Assembly: GCA_973895155.1 (NCBI GenBank)
Contig: OZ316896.1
Span: 17,980,001-18,044,000 of the forward strand
Source of the DNA: Marsupella aquatica
Taxonomy: Eukaryota > Marchantiophyta
Direction of reading: 5' to 3'
Length of the DNA stretch: 64,000 bases
Both the position numbers and the translations under genes were made by a program. The notes beneath the pieces are model-generated. The model saw only the letters and a program-made list of their open reading frames with translations. It searched no databases and was not told the DNA's origin. This document shows positions 11,401 through 23,400 of the stretch, one piece after another; within the stretch, counting starts at the first letter, position 1; each line of letters begins with the position of its first letter.

Positions 11401-14400
11401 CTTTAATGTGGTGTTTTGTGATATCCTGACGTGGCACCCCAAGAGTTTGGTCATTGGTACCTTCAATGCTTTCATTGAGTGCAGATCTGCAAAGGTACCG
11501 TTGAACATAGGATGAGGCTCCTTTACAATATGGGTTTCCACCAAGCCTGTCAATTGCAAGGATTACACAACAAAACAGTTGGTCACTTAAGATTTTCTCT
11601 TGAGTGGTCGAATCACCTACACTACTCGTTTCATCTTAGAAGTGTTACAAGGAAATCACAGCCTCGAAATACGATTGAAACTGTCCAATAATACTTCAAC
11701 CTCCTGAAATAGAAAGCTTTGGCCTAATAGTTTGAACATATCTCACTCACTTGAATCGTATGAATAAATTCATGTGCACACAAAACTGATAATAGAAACA
11801 GAATAAAAGTGGCTCTATACAAGTCATCTTGGCCAGGGAAGCTTACTTACAAAATCCCTGCAGATTGTTGGTTTTCTAGTAGACTCTGAGTAGCTGCATC
11901 AAAGCTTTGAACGTCTGGAACTATATTGGTGATGTTGTTATTCACAAATGAAAACACCTGATGAGTCGCCCCAGCTGCAGCTTTCACGTTTCCTGAGGCA
12001 GCATCCTTCAATGCGTCGTACCATATGGTCAAGTTTAAGGTACCTTGAATTCCGTTTTGTGAAAAGTTTCTGTGCATCAACAATCATTCCAAATTTGAAG
12101 CAAGTTAGCTATTAACTTAACCAGAAAAACTTAATTGGCCCTAAGCCTGGCCCTAAGTAACTAGGCACGTGATTTTGAGCCCAAAGTTCTGAGTGCTATC
12201 CTCAGTTTCCAGCCAACGACTCAGACCATGAAATTCCAGTGACACTGAGGCGTATATTCTTCTGTAGCTCCATATTGAACAGCTCAACATCAATGTTGTA
12301 GGATTGCATTCTTCACCATGCTATGTCCATTAAAATCTCAATGCCAACATCCAAATTGACATCAATTGTACCGTCTTCTTTTCCTGTAAGTCCAGAAGTG
12401 GTGACATAAACGCAATCACAAAAATTTCTAGCTAACGTAACTTTTATCTGATATCCACAATTGGACCAATCTCCTCCAGCTCATGAAATGTGCTAAAGTC
12501 TGAAGTCCTCCATCCATTCAACATATATTCGAACTACACAGCTTACTAGGCCAACCTTCTATCCAAAATCCATTCAATCGGAGTGGCAGAAAGGACTTAC
12601 GCAAAAGTGAGCTTGGAAAGACTTGAAAAGTATAAATAGCTCGACAATGTCCCGATAAAATTGTTGCCAGAAACATCTCTGCAAGATAGACAATAGACAT
12701 CGGAATCAGTCAGTCTATGTATCGTGATATACAAATTTGTAAAGTGGTTAACGTGAGCAGCCCGGAAAAGTTGTGAACTATGGTGTGACGTTGATTAGTC
12801 CAGATAATTGAATTAAGATTAGGTAGTAAATGTCTTATGATAACTACGTCCAGAAGTAGAAGCTTTGTAGGGTTGGACTCAATTAATCTTTGCTGCTAAT
12901 CATGAGCTGTGTTCTCATTCAGGAACATAATTGCACTAACTGCATCATAGGGGTACAATGCTTCCAAAGACTATCATTGGCTGGTTACAAACACTGTTCT
13001 GCTAAACGAGTATTTGCTCTTTCCATTATCATATATATAGGTAGCATTCATCACTTGCAGCAAGTTGGGTTAGGTTGATATATTCGGAGAAAATGGTGAT
13101 TTCGATTTCAATTCCAACAACTCAAGATTCAATTTTCGCCTCAATACTCGGAAGAAAACTAGCATGCGAGCTATTAAGAGAAAGCTCCACTCACAATTCT
13201 TGTAGAGACCCAGAGTTCTTTCGTAGCATCGGGTCCAACGACGAAACATCACCCTCAAGCTTGTTGTGAGACAGGTCTAAAATCACCAAGCTGTTGGTTG
13301 TGTTTTCCCAAGCGGGTGGAAGGGAGGATATGGCATTGTTACTGAGGTTCCTGCCAAGACAATCGAAAATCAAGCATAATATGATGAAAATCGAATACAG
13401 GGAGCAATAGCTTTGGAGTACTCTCACATACCAGGGCTAAAGATTCCCCAAACTAAGTCCCAAGTGAATACTACACCGATATCAACGAAATAAAAACAAT
13501 GCAGAAAGACCGCAATTATTCATAGCTGTTCTCAGGTATGAATTACCCGAATCAAGATTCTTGTCCACAACAGTTTTGAAGTTGAGGTGCTTAAACTTAC
13601 AGTGTTTGGAGTGTTTTAGGGAGTGGTAAACCCTGAGGGGAGACCAACAAATCTGTAAGATTATTGTAAGCCAGGTTCAAATGTACAAGCTTGTCCGCGT
13701 CGTTCCAGTTCGGAATGCTATCAATGGTATTGTGACTGAAGTCCCTGCAGGAATTTTACACAACAGACTAAATTTCAGAGCAATGACCATGGAGTAAATT
13801 TCCCACTGCGTACAATCCTCATCGATACCTGACTTATTATATGTACTTTCACATCTCAAGTGTCATATGTCCCGTCAAGCCTGGGAATTGAGTAAAAGAA
13901 TGGTACACTTACAATACGGTAAACTTTGTGATGTTAGAGAATTTATTGATGAGGAACTGAAAAGTCGTGCCATCGACTCCACTACTTGTGATAGACCTGA
14001 AAGTAAACAATTCCACAGGCTCAAGATTGCCTCTTTCCAACTTAGGTATTGAATGACATCTAAGATATATGTCACGTTTATCTGTGAAAGTCGGAATTTG
14101 AAGTGTCGTAATGGAAAAGCTGTTGGCTCTTCATGTGATCATGACGACAGTTACGTATTAAAGCCATATAAAGCTTAGAATCAGCTGAGGTACACAAAAT
14201 CACAATTGAAGTTGGAAGTAAGTTTACAAAATGAAAATAAATGAAAGGCTCAGTAAGATCTGACTTGACTTCAATATGCTTGAGCAGCACGTGTTTGAAC
14301 AAAGCCAACATTTCTTAGAGAGTCACTTTTCTTCTCGGGTTTCTTCTTAGTCAAGAGACAGATATTGAATTTTACGTACGAGAATTCTGGACAATTCCCA

Positions 14401-17018
14401 GCAAAAGACAGTTGCGACTTACATGTTTGTCAAACTACCGAGAGTTAGGCTTGGTGAAGCTTTTAGTAGATCAAAGCCACTTTTTGGGAGGTTTGAGAGA
14501 GATCTGCACAAGACATAACTACCGTAGTGAGAATGACAAACAACAAAACTGAGCCAAATTGAGCCAAAATAAACAAGAGGAAGAAATTGCACAAATGAAC
14601 GAACCATGAGAAAACTTCACGATGGTTTCTTCTATCTCTCTGTCTTGTGTCAGGAGGGAGGACAGCGGCTTACACGTTAATGACATAGTATGTCGATCGC
14701 AAAAACCCCTCCTGCACGATACACTGCGCCACAGAGCTCCGGTCTGAATAGCACGGTTGTCGAATAGGTTGGAAAGTTGGAGATTCCAAACTACAATCGA
14801 GCCAGTCATGGGGTACTGGGGTGCAAGGATCTCCTTGCCAGTCAGTCAAATTGAAGCTTCCTTTCAGAGCTGTGATAGCTTCGTCTGTGTACAACAGATG
14901 CAAATTAATACTCATGCGCTGAACAGATATCCTCCTCCTTTCCAGATTTGCACACAAAAGTAAGCCCAATTATGCTGAATATCAACCGCATTTTTGTCCG
15001 ACAGAGTAACACAAAGAGTGAATGATATGACTAGTGAGCGACTCAATCTTACCGTCAGCTTGACTTGTTTTGGAGAAGTTGAAGTTGAATTGAATATAAC
15101 ACTCGACAGCGTTCAAGCTTGGGCCGTCTGCGAGCCTCGCCCCCGACTCCAGACTGACTCTAAAGTTTATAAAGTTCGATGAGAGAATATAGTTTGGAGT
15201 CGTGAGCATGCTGGCCTGATTAGAGAAATTCCATGCGGGGCCTTGCTGCCCGTCCAGAGAGACATTCAAGTGATATATTTGTGCATCGGATGCATTCAGA
15301 TGTTCAGTGTAAAAACTAAAAAATGCGTACGCTCCTGGAGGCAAGGACACCTGTGGATCGTCGTGGAAAAGTGTGGCGGTGACCCCGTCCAATGGATAGG
15401 AAAACAGCCAGCCGTCTCGCATTACTTTTGGCGGGACGTAGTAAACTTCTGGTCTGATCGACTGGTCTGGTGCAGCTGACTTAGTAATGTTTGGCAAGGT
15501 GTTATAATCTACGTAATTAAGGGTCTCCCAGTATCGATCGTATTTATCGTCAGGGTACCTGATCACATTTTCTCATGAATTAGTAAGGAAAGAAAAAGAC
15601 AAAGGAAACGAAGGAAATGGAACAACAATGTAGAGTACTCTGCCTTCTCGAGAGCTATTCGAGATTCAAGCTTAAGAAAGACCTTTCTGGGTGTTCTACA
15701 GTCACCGTATGTTTTCATTTTCAGCCTGGACTCTGGTGGTACTTCAAAGTTGTATCGATTAGAATCTATTTGAATGATACTAATCAGCGAAACGTCCCTC
15801 TCGTCTGTGCTTGATGCCTGAATCGTATGCTGGACCAGACAATCCTAATCGTAAATTGAAATCAAATAAAGTATATAGGCATCTTGTTCTTGTTCGAGCG
15901 GACCTGAACCAAACTCGATTGTAGCTAATCAATACCTTCTAAGATTCTATAAGTTCACAACGAAGAGTGTAACTATCGATCATCCGACTGTCAGTTACAG
16001 AATCTTACCTCACCGAAGGAGTAGTAAGGCTAGCTCCAAGATTGTATCTAAACAGGAGGGGGAGAAATTGCAATGTACTCCCGCTGTACCGGTACATATT
16101 CGGTTCAAGTTGTCGTAGTTCCAAGGACGAGATGAAGGGGATGCCAAGCACTGGTTGCAAGCAGACGTACATTATGGCTCCTGGAGAGTAGAAGATGCTC
16201 TCTCGCATAACAAGGAGATCAGGTAGTAAATTGGCCCCGTCTCCCAAAGAAAACCACATCGTAGCATTGATGGAGACCATGAATAGGAAGGGCTTTCTGT
16301 CATTAAGCACTGTCTCGTTCATGTAGAATCTTACACGAACCAGGTAAGTAACGTTGGGAGTCGTGAGCAGCTCGTAGCAATATTTGTTGCGGCCCTCTGG
16401 AAAGTATCTAAAACTTTTCAAGGACGCGAGCTCGCTTACATCTCCCCGAACAGAGGGCATCGAAAAGCTTCTCCCTGATTTTATGTACGTTCCATCGTCG
16501 GTGACCCAATGCAAGGGCGGGTGCAAGGGAAGACTATCATTGTAATTGCCTTGAGTACTCCCGCAATCGATGCTGAGGAATCCTGCAAATTCAATTGAGA
16601 CAAATGACTCTAGATTTCAATGCTTGCGGGCCCTTTCAATATATGTATCAGGCTCAAGAAAGAGCAAGTACTGTACACCTGGGCCTCCTTACTAGCACAA
16701 GAAAACGTAATCCCTAAACTTCCTTCTCACGAATTGAGCAATCCAAATATGATTCAATGCATGAATACTGCAGCGTCATTACGAACTGAGGAGTACTTTT
16801 CAGATGTCTGTGATCCGATAAGTAATTCACCTCGATGAATACGATTTTAATCATCCACAACTTAATCCCGGCAACGAAATGAAAGGCGAACCTGTTTGTG
16901 CATACGACGGCGTCGGCACGTTCATACAAATCGCAATGAAAAATAGTGCAGCCGCAACAGGGCCCTTGGATAAGATCATTTTTCTGCAAAAGCTCCCTCC
17001 TGTAATTGAGCCAGCCAT
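7683..17018 (-). CDS. Malectin-like/LRR receptor-like protein kinase, copy 1 (17 exons, 1186 aa)
   Basis: A cell-surface receptor kinase. Exons, in transcript order: 17018-16892, 16582-16009, 15558-15053, 14884-14674, 14503-14423, 13996-13913, 13744-13601, 13350-13195, 12678-12601, 12069-11851, 11546-11461, 11144-11004, 10650-10532, 9972-9759, 9212-8975, 8774-8624, 8114-7683. All introns are GT-AG and the frame closes. Residues 1-40 form a signal peptide ending in PSYAQ. Residues 43-400 form a malectin-like domain starting [12 protein letters not shown] modules follow, introduced by [14 protein letters not shown] and capped by LGGNPYC. A transmembrane helix lies near 763-786. The kinase shows GHGSFG (about 832), AVKK (Lys 854), HRDIKPAN (Asp 952), DFG (Asp 970) and SPEYATRG, with a Ser/Thr-rich tail. 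The intact RD-type catalytic set predicts an active kinase. Introns between LRR exons are all phase 2. The ligand is unknown. Its tandem paralogue lies at 20489-29945. Confidence 0.93.
8431..8470. repeat. (CT)20 microsatellite
   Basis: An uninterrupted CT dinucleotide run. It lies inside the intron between the last two exons of the first receptor kinase and is absent at the matching place in the second copy. Confidence 0.98.
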
Positions 17019-18400
17019 GGAGTTCGCTCGACACGATCTGGTGTGATTTTTCCCGAATGCAAAATAAAATCTGGGAATATCATGCTAGTGCTGTTCGTTC
17101 CATTTCCAGTGGATCCATCGCCTTCGGAACCTTCAGTTCGTCGATCTCATAGCTCCTCAGCTCACTCGCGGCAGCACTGGGCCCAATTGTGAACTTCCAA
17201 TGACTCCCAGTCAAATCTTTCCGCCATCCACTAACCCCTTCATTGGGATCAATGGAAATACCCCTCAGGCTGAGAGCTGGGCTGCGTGCGCAGAGGATCT
17301 CCAAGTACTCAGTGCGACCTTCGATGCAACGCACATTCCAATGCTCAACAAGATTCAAAACCATATCCATGCACCCCATTCGCAACTTTACAGTCGTGGA
17401 GTCTAGGCCACATGGCCTGGAAGTATCCCTTGATGTAAATCATTCTGTGGGCCCATCGGAAGGGATCACGTGCGATCAGGATTTAGCTGCAGATTGCTCC
17501 TCGATGACTCCACTTCTGCTCCCCTGTCTGCTCTCATGTTTGGATCCACTGAACAATAGACTAGAACGGAGTCAATAAATTGACATAATACTCAAAGACT
17601 AGAAGTATTGCACTCACAGGCATTTCAGTTGTGACACTTCCCAGTCCCGGGCCGGAGACTGATTTACTAACCACACGGATTCCAAAAGCGTCAAGATTGG
17701 AATAACTTTTGTGCATCCTAGTTAGTGTAGACTGCCTGCTCCTCGATAAGCCTGCTCTGCCGTCATCTGCAAGGTCCACTGTAGATCAACTTTTCACCAG
17801 ATCTTTTCGATGTTGCCGTATTCGCCAAGATATTCCAGAGTATTTGCAACACTTGTGGACCCGGGTGTAGACCTGCAAGCTTAAGGGCGATCCAGATTCC
17901 AGATTCGAAAAGTGCCAGCCAAGTTCTTTTCTTTCGATTTCAATTTAGCACTGTGTATCTTCGTGACCAGACCTGCCCATCGCCATGTCGTTCTTCTCGA
18001 AGTTAAGTTTCAAACAAAGTCAATTTCATAATATCTGTGAACTGGCAAACGGGTGGTTGAGGTAATCCGCGGACTCCAGTTCTGCACTTTCGCTCCCTTA
18101 TGTCGCGGAAGTGTCCACAGAAGTGAAGTTCGCAGAAACACTTCAACGATTCTTTCAGTTGTTGCTACAATTTCATATGTGAAACAAAGGATTGGCAGAG
18201 AGCTTGCCTTCCCAGGTTGCTACCCACAATCCCCACCTGCTTGGATGTTTCTTATGTGAAGGTAGACTCTAGTGATTGTGATGGATGGCCCCAAAGGAGT
18301 GGAAAGTTGATCCAAACGCTGCTTGTCAGCAAAGAAGCATCCTGGAAAGCATTGTCGGAAGCATATTCATAATTATTCTGGAAGTCAACCTGCTACTTTA
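17019..18400 (-). promoter_or_regulatory. Upstream region of receptor kinase copy 1 (duplicated block)
   Basis: The sequence upstream of the start codon aligns by eye with 29946-31210 upstream of copy 2, so the duplication carried the 5' flank along. It presumably holds the promoter and 5' UTR, although no TATA box or cis-element was pinned down. A minus-strand frame at 17080-17385 (101 codons) lies just before the receptor start. Its last two thirds are also open in the same frame in copy 2, but there a TGA interrupts it. It may be an upstream ORF or a relic exon. Confidence 0.55.
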
Positions 18401-20488
18401 CTCTCACGACAATACCTCGTAGTATTAGCTATATTTTTTTTCCACCAAAGCAAATTAGAGGGCGGAGACATATGATTGATTGACCCCATTGGTGAAGAAC
18501 CTGTAGTGATGGCCCCAACGTTTCCCCAAGATTTCAATAGGGAGTCCATTTCAATACTGAGTCTCAAAGTCTGGGGTTAACAAGATAAGAGCAATCTCAC
18601 CCGTCAAAGAGATGGGTCTGCCACCCAAATCCAGTGTCATCCTTAAATTACCCGGATTTCCTACCCCACCGTACCCCGCCATCAACACCGATATTTTTTA
18701 GGCCCGCCAGAATTGGACCCCAGCGTGCCAATTTTGGCTCAACAAGTGGGCGCCATCCTGGCCGGTTCTGCCTCGGTATTCAAAATTGACGGTCACTATT
18801 TGCGCCCGTGGAGTAGATCGATGCACATTGTTCATTCATATATTCTTCCTTTCCTCCGTTCATTCTACGTGTTGTTCGTGTACAATGTTATGTTCTGTGT
18901 GTTTGTGACTTTCCCTATTTGCCCAGTTGCAGTGGTTGGGTGGGACACACATCCGCAGTAGTTGCTAGATCGACAGCCTATTGAGCATAGACGACATTCG
19001 TAACAGCAAGCCCATGAACCATCCAACGCACAATAGTCGACACAGAGAGATACGTGGTTCACCTCCACATGAGGCTACATCCACGGGAACACACAAGAGC
19101 TTTACTACACTCTAGACCGACTGTTCATACCAAGCATCCACAGCACAAGCTCTCCTATCTCTCAACTAGCTCCGTAACAATGAGCCTAAGTTCCACTAGG
19201 GTTTGGCATCAGCCCTGGCTATATACACAACAACACTACCGCTAACATTAGCTAAGTCCTAACCCGAGTTAGACTAACTGTGGTTAGCTCATGAGTCACA
19301 AGACTAGAACAATATCTAACACAGTCCAACCTTCACCAGGCCCTGGAAACAACCCCAATACAGGCCCGCAAATGGTGCAACCCATGGGGATGCCCTGAGG
19401 CTCTCCCATGAAAGTTGTGGGAGCCCATCTTCAACTATCCTAAGGAAAGCCCGTGGGCTCAACATTTAGTCTCTAACTTTCTTGCAACTTTAAACAGAAA
19501 TCCCCAAATCCAGGACTCCGGAACTCCGGAAAGCAGCAACTAAAGGCACGTGGGCTTTGCGCCTGGCGTGGTGATGGCTTCTATTTGAGGTGGTGACTGA
19601 TCAAGATGGTCCAGGAGGAATAAAGGATTTTAGGCTATGAGATAGCTGAGGTACAGTCGTAACTCCTGGCTACCTTATGGGGCTGGTCAATGCTACCTCC
19701 CCCCATTTTTTAAATTCCATAATTAAGTCCCATAGCCAGAGTTATGGGATATACCACAAATCTGCAACTGTCACTAATGACCCAACTTTACAACGCAATA
19801 ATAGGGCACTAATAGGGCTTAACTCTCTTAGTTTTGGCTCCATCACATTCAGACATTTTCCCCAAAGTAAAGTAGTGGACCCCATCCCAAATTACATAAG
19901 TTGAGTTCTTGTGTACTGCCGTATGGTGAAGTTTACCATTTCAGCTTTACCATGTCCCACAAGACAATAGAATAGTAGAGTTCACAAGGTTGATCACCTT
20001 ATGCAGGAAGAGAAGATCTCCACTGACATTGTTTACAAAGGAAATGGTTGTAAACAATGTCAGTCGAGATCTTCTCTTTCAAGTTCTCCTCAGTATTTTC
20101 TTTACAAAATTTAAGGTTTAATTGATTTAGTTGAGAATCATTACCTAAGGCAAGTGAGTATCTATACCTTGCATACAAAACTCTTCAGTACTTTGGTACC
20201 ATCAACTTGTACTTTTCTTGGTCATTGTGTGAAATACTAGCTCAATAGCTATGCATTGCACAGAAGGTGTCGTTACATAAATTATATCATTGCAAGCGTA
20301 GAAGCTATCATTGCATAAAATATGTTTGTGGGTAAAAGATTTCTTTGAAAAAAAATGTGTTGTTACAAAAGAAATAAATCAAGGAGGAAGTTAGGCATTG
20401 AGGAAAAGACCCAGAAAAGAAGTGTCATACATGGAGGAAAGGTGAAGACATCTGTGTGGCGATGGCCTGGTCAGGCATGTTATGGGAC
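18401..20488. other. Spacer between the two duplicated blocks
   Basis: No gene seen. This unduplicated sequence separates the upstream end of copy 1 from the stop codon of copy 2. The composition at about 18600-19660 (CA-rich, with TGGG/CCCA-rich stretches) looks like decayed transposon DNA, but no terminal repeats or protein fragments could be defined. It contains the strong inverted repeat at 20007-20079. Confidence 0.45.
20007..20079. repeat. Near-perfect inverted repeat, 32-bp arms and 9-bp loop
   Basis: The left arm at 20007-20038 and the right arm at 20048-20079 are reverse complements at 30 of 32 positions. One mismatch is internal and one is at the outer end. The loop is AGGAAATGG. 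The symmetry stops at the outer ends of the arms. It would extrude as a cruciform or fold as a strong RNA hairpin. It could be the tip-to-tip remnant of an inverted-repeat element. Confidence 0.92.
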
Positions 20489-23400
20489 CTATCGCCCATT
20501 GACTGCACTGAGCTCAATTGAAGGCTCCGTTCTACTTGCAGTACCGGTAAAATTGCTAGATGAGGATAGAGAGCTGAGACTAAGCGGTTTGTTCATAGTG
20601 GAATCGTTTGCAAGCCTTTGCAGAGCTTGATAGTCGATATCACTACTAATGCTTACCAAGAGGTCCTCAAAATTGGATTCCATGCTTTTGGACTCACCCA
20701 GAAAGCCTTCAACATCCACTTTTCCAGATAACAAGGTCACCACTTGAGACATTGATGGCCGCCTTTCTGCATGATGTTGAACGCACAGCAGAGAAATATT
20801 GATGCTGCGAATGACTTCAGAGGGAACACAACTACCTCTCAAGTCAGGTTCTAATATATCAAGCAACAACCCTTCTCTTATTACTGCACAAGCCTGCCAT
20901 CAAGGTTTAGAGACGATGTCAAGGATTAGCAGTCACTCTACATAATTGACATTTTGGACCAAGTACATCAAGACTGCCAAGCAAATCAAGACCAACTCAA
21001 ACCAAGTGCAAGAGTTATGAAAAAAACCTAGTAGGGACTAAGTTGGCCACTAAGTGGCTGCCTAATAAAAATCATCTTGATACTCTCCGGGATACTCTGA
21101 AAGTCTTGGATCCAAGGAGGGTGGAAAGGGCATACCCAATTTTTCAAAAGCTTTTGATCTGGTGGTAGTGAGGAATCAATACATTTTCGCCCACTAATAA
21201 TCTCCAAAACTACAATCCCATAACTGTAAACATCTGCCTTATTTGACAGCTGACCACGGGTAGCGTATTCAGGAGAAAAATAGCCCCTGCAACCAATTGC
21301 CAAGAATTAAGTAAGCACAATGGGTACATTTTCTGGAATTGTGAAATAGTGAATTTGTTTGAGAACTTAAGCTCTATGAAATTATATTAAGAAGAGACTT
21401 ACATCCACAACCTAATCGCCTTTCTAACAATTAATCTATTTTGAAGATGAAGTCTAAAAGAGTTTTGGGGATTTTAAAAGTAACTTACAAAGTCCCTGCA
21501 ACCTCAGTTTGTACAGATTGGTTTACTTCATCTGATAAATGTAGAGCCAGCCCAAAGTCAGCAATTTTTGGTTGGAAATTTGTATCAAGAAGAATGTTTG
21601 CTGGTTTTATGTCCCTATGTAAAATAGCTGGTTGTAGCTCTTCGTGAAGGTAGGCAAGCCCACGAGCAACTCCCAAACAAATATTGTAGCGCTGATCCCA
21701 ATTCAGACTTCCATGATCCTTGGATCCTGTAAACATAAAGAATAGTATGTGTTAATATGGGGTGTGCATAAACCATAGAAGACATGTAGATAAACAACCA
21801 CTGACCATGATCCAACTTTGCATCAAGATTCAAAGACCTGCTGGAAGTTGTTCAAGCTCCGGTCAGAGGAAAATATATTAATTTTAGATAGGCCATTAGT
21901 TCAGTGCATGATTGACTGCCGATAATCAATTCATATGACACGTCCACAAAAGTAAGCATCTCAACCCCTTATAACGGAATTTGACCATAAAGTTTACTAC
22001 AAGATTAATAAGAGATGTACGATGCATAAAATAGAATCTTGACAAACACCTTGTTAGATTGCCTCATACAAATTGAAGAATAATGTGGGACTAGGCACGT
22101 ATGTCCATTATAAGATGTAAACAATCCTGGACAATAAATTAAACACTATAATAAGTGAATTGATAAGGAAATAGGAAATTTACCCCACAATGCTTCAGCC
22201 AAGTTTCCTTTCTCAGCATACTCATAGACAAGCATGCGTTGCTTATCCTTGATGCAGCACCCCTTAAGCTGAACCAGGTTCCTATGTTTAATGCCTGTGA
22301 TGAGAACCACCTCATTCAAAAACTCATCAAGGAGTTGTTGTCTCCGAGAAATAAAAAGTTTCTTCACTGCAAGCATTGTGCTATCTGCTAGAACTGCCTG
22401 GTCACACCCACCCACCACGTACAGGTTACATCAATGATGAGCACAAGCAATTATATCATTTATCTATTTTCCCAGGAGGAAGTACTTGTATGACATCAAC
22501 AAACTAATATTGAATCTTATCCAGGTCTGTCCCAGATTGAACAAGAACTAGCCTGAATATATACCAGTAGGTCTGCACAGGAAAGGCTCTCTCTATATAT
22601 ACCCAGACTCCCCATGACCTTCACTATTCACAAGCCTAGTCTAAACATCCTAAATATTCTGTTATTAGACTGAGAAATTAGGGGCCTATGGCTTCAATTG
22701 ACAGAGTAGGCCATGAATGATCATGAATTATTCGAGGAATTCTTAATAGTATAAATTGCATTTGGTCGATCAATGACATTGAGTATACCTGAATTGAGGA
22801 CTTGAAAATTAATGATTACAATGTTTCCAAAACTGATAGGAAAACCTTCCTCATATTTTGTTTATTATTGTTGATGATATAATATCCAGCTACTTCCTCT
22901 CCTCGATCCCTATTAAAATATCAAGTTGCAGCTCAAGTGAGATCTTACCTTATAAACAACACCAAAGCTACCATGTCCCAGCTTACTATCGTCGTGAAAA
23001 TCTCTTGTTGCCATTTTAAGGTCACTATATTGATAAAATGGAGGTTGAACTTTTCGATCCGCCAAAGCTACAGATATAGTACCACAGATAATTACGATAC
23101 AAGATGAGGATTCATAATTAAAGTGGACAATTCTTACACATTTGGCAACACATGCTCATATGTGTGGACAGTTACATACTTACGTACAATGTTGACCATA
23201 ATCAGTATTATACATGTTCACCATAATTAGTGCTATACAAGAATTAACCTTAGTATAAAATAGAAGAATTAGCGTTATTACAAAATTAGTGTTACTAATA
23301 CTAATAATGCTAATTAGTGAATTGCTAATTAGTGAATTTGAGTTCAAATAACACTAATTTTTGTCAAGTTCACAGTTGTTTAAATTGCTAGTAAAAATGG

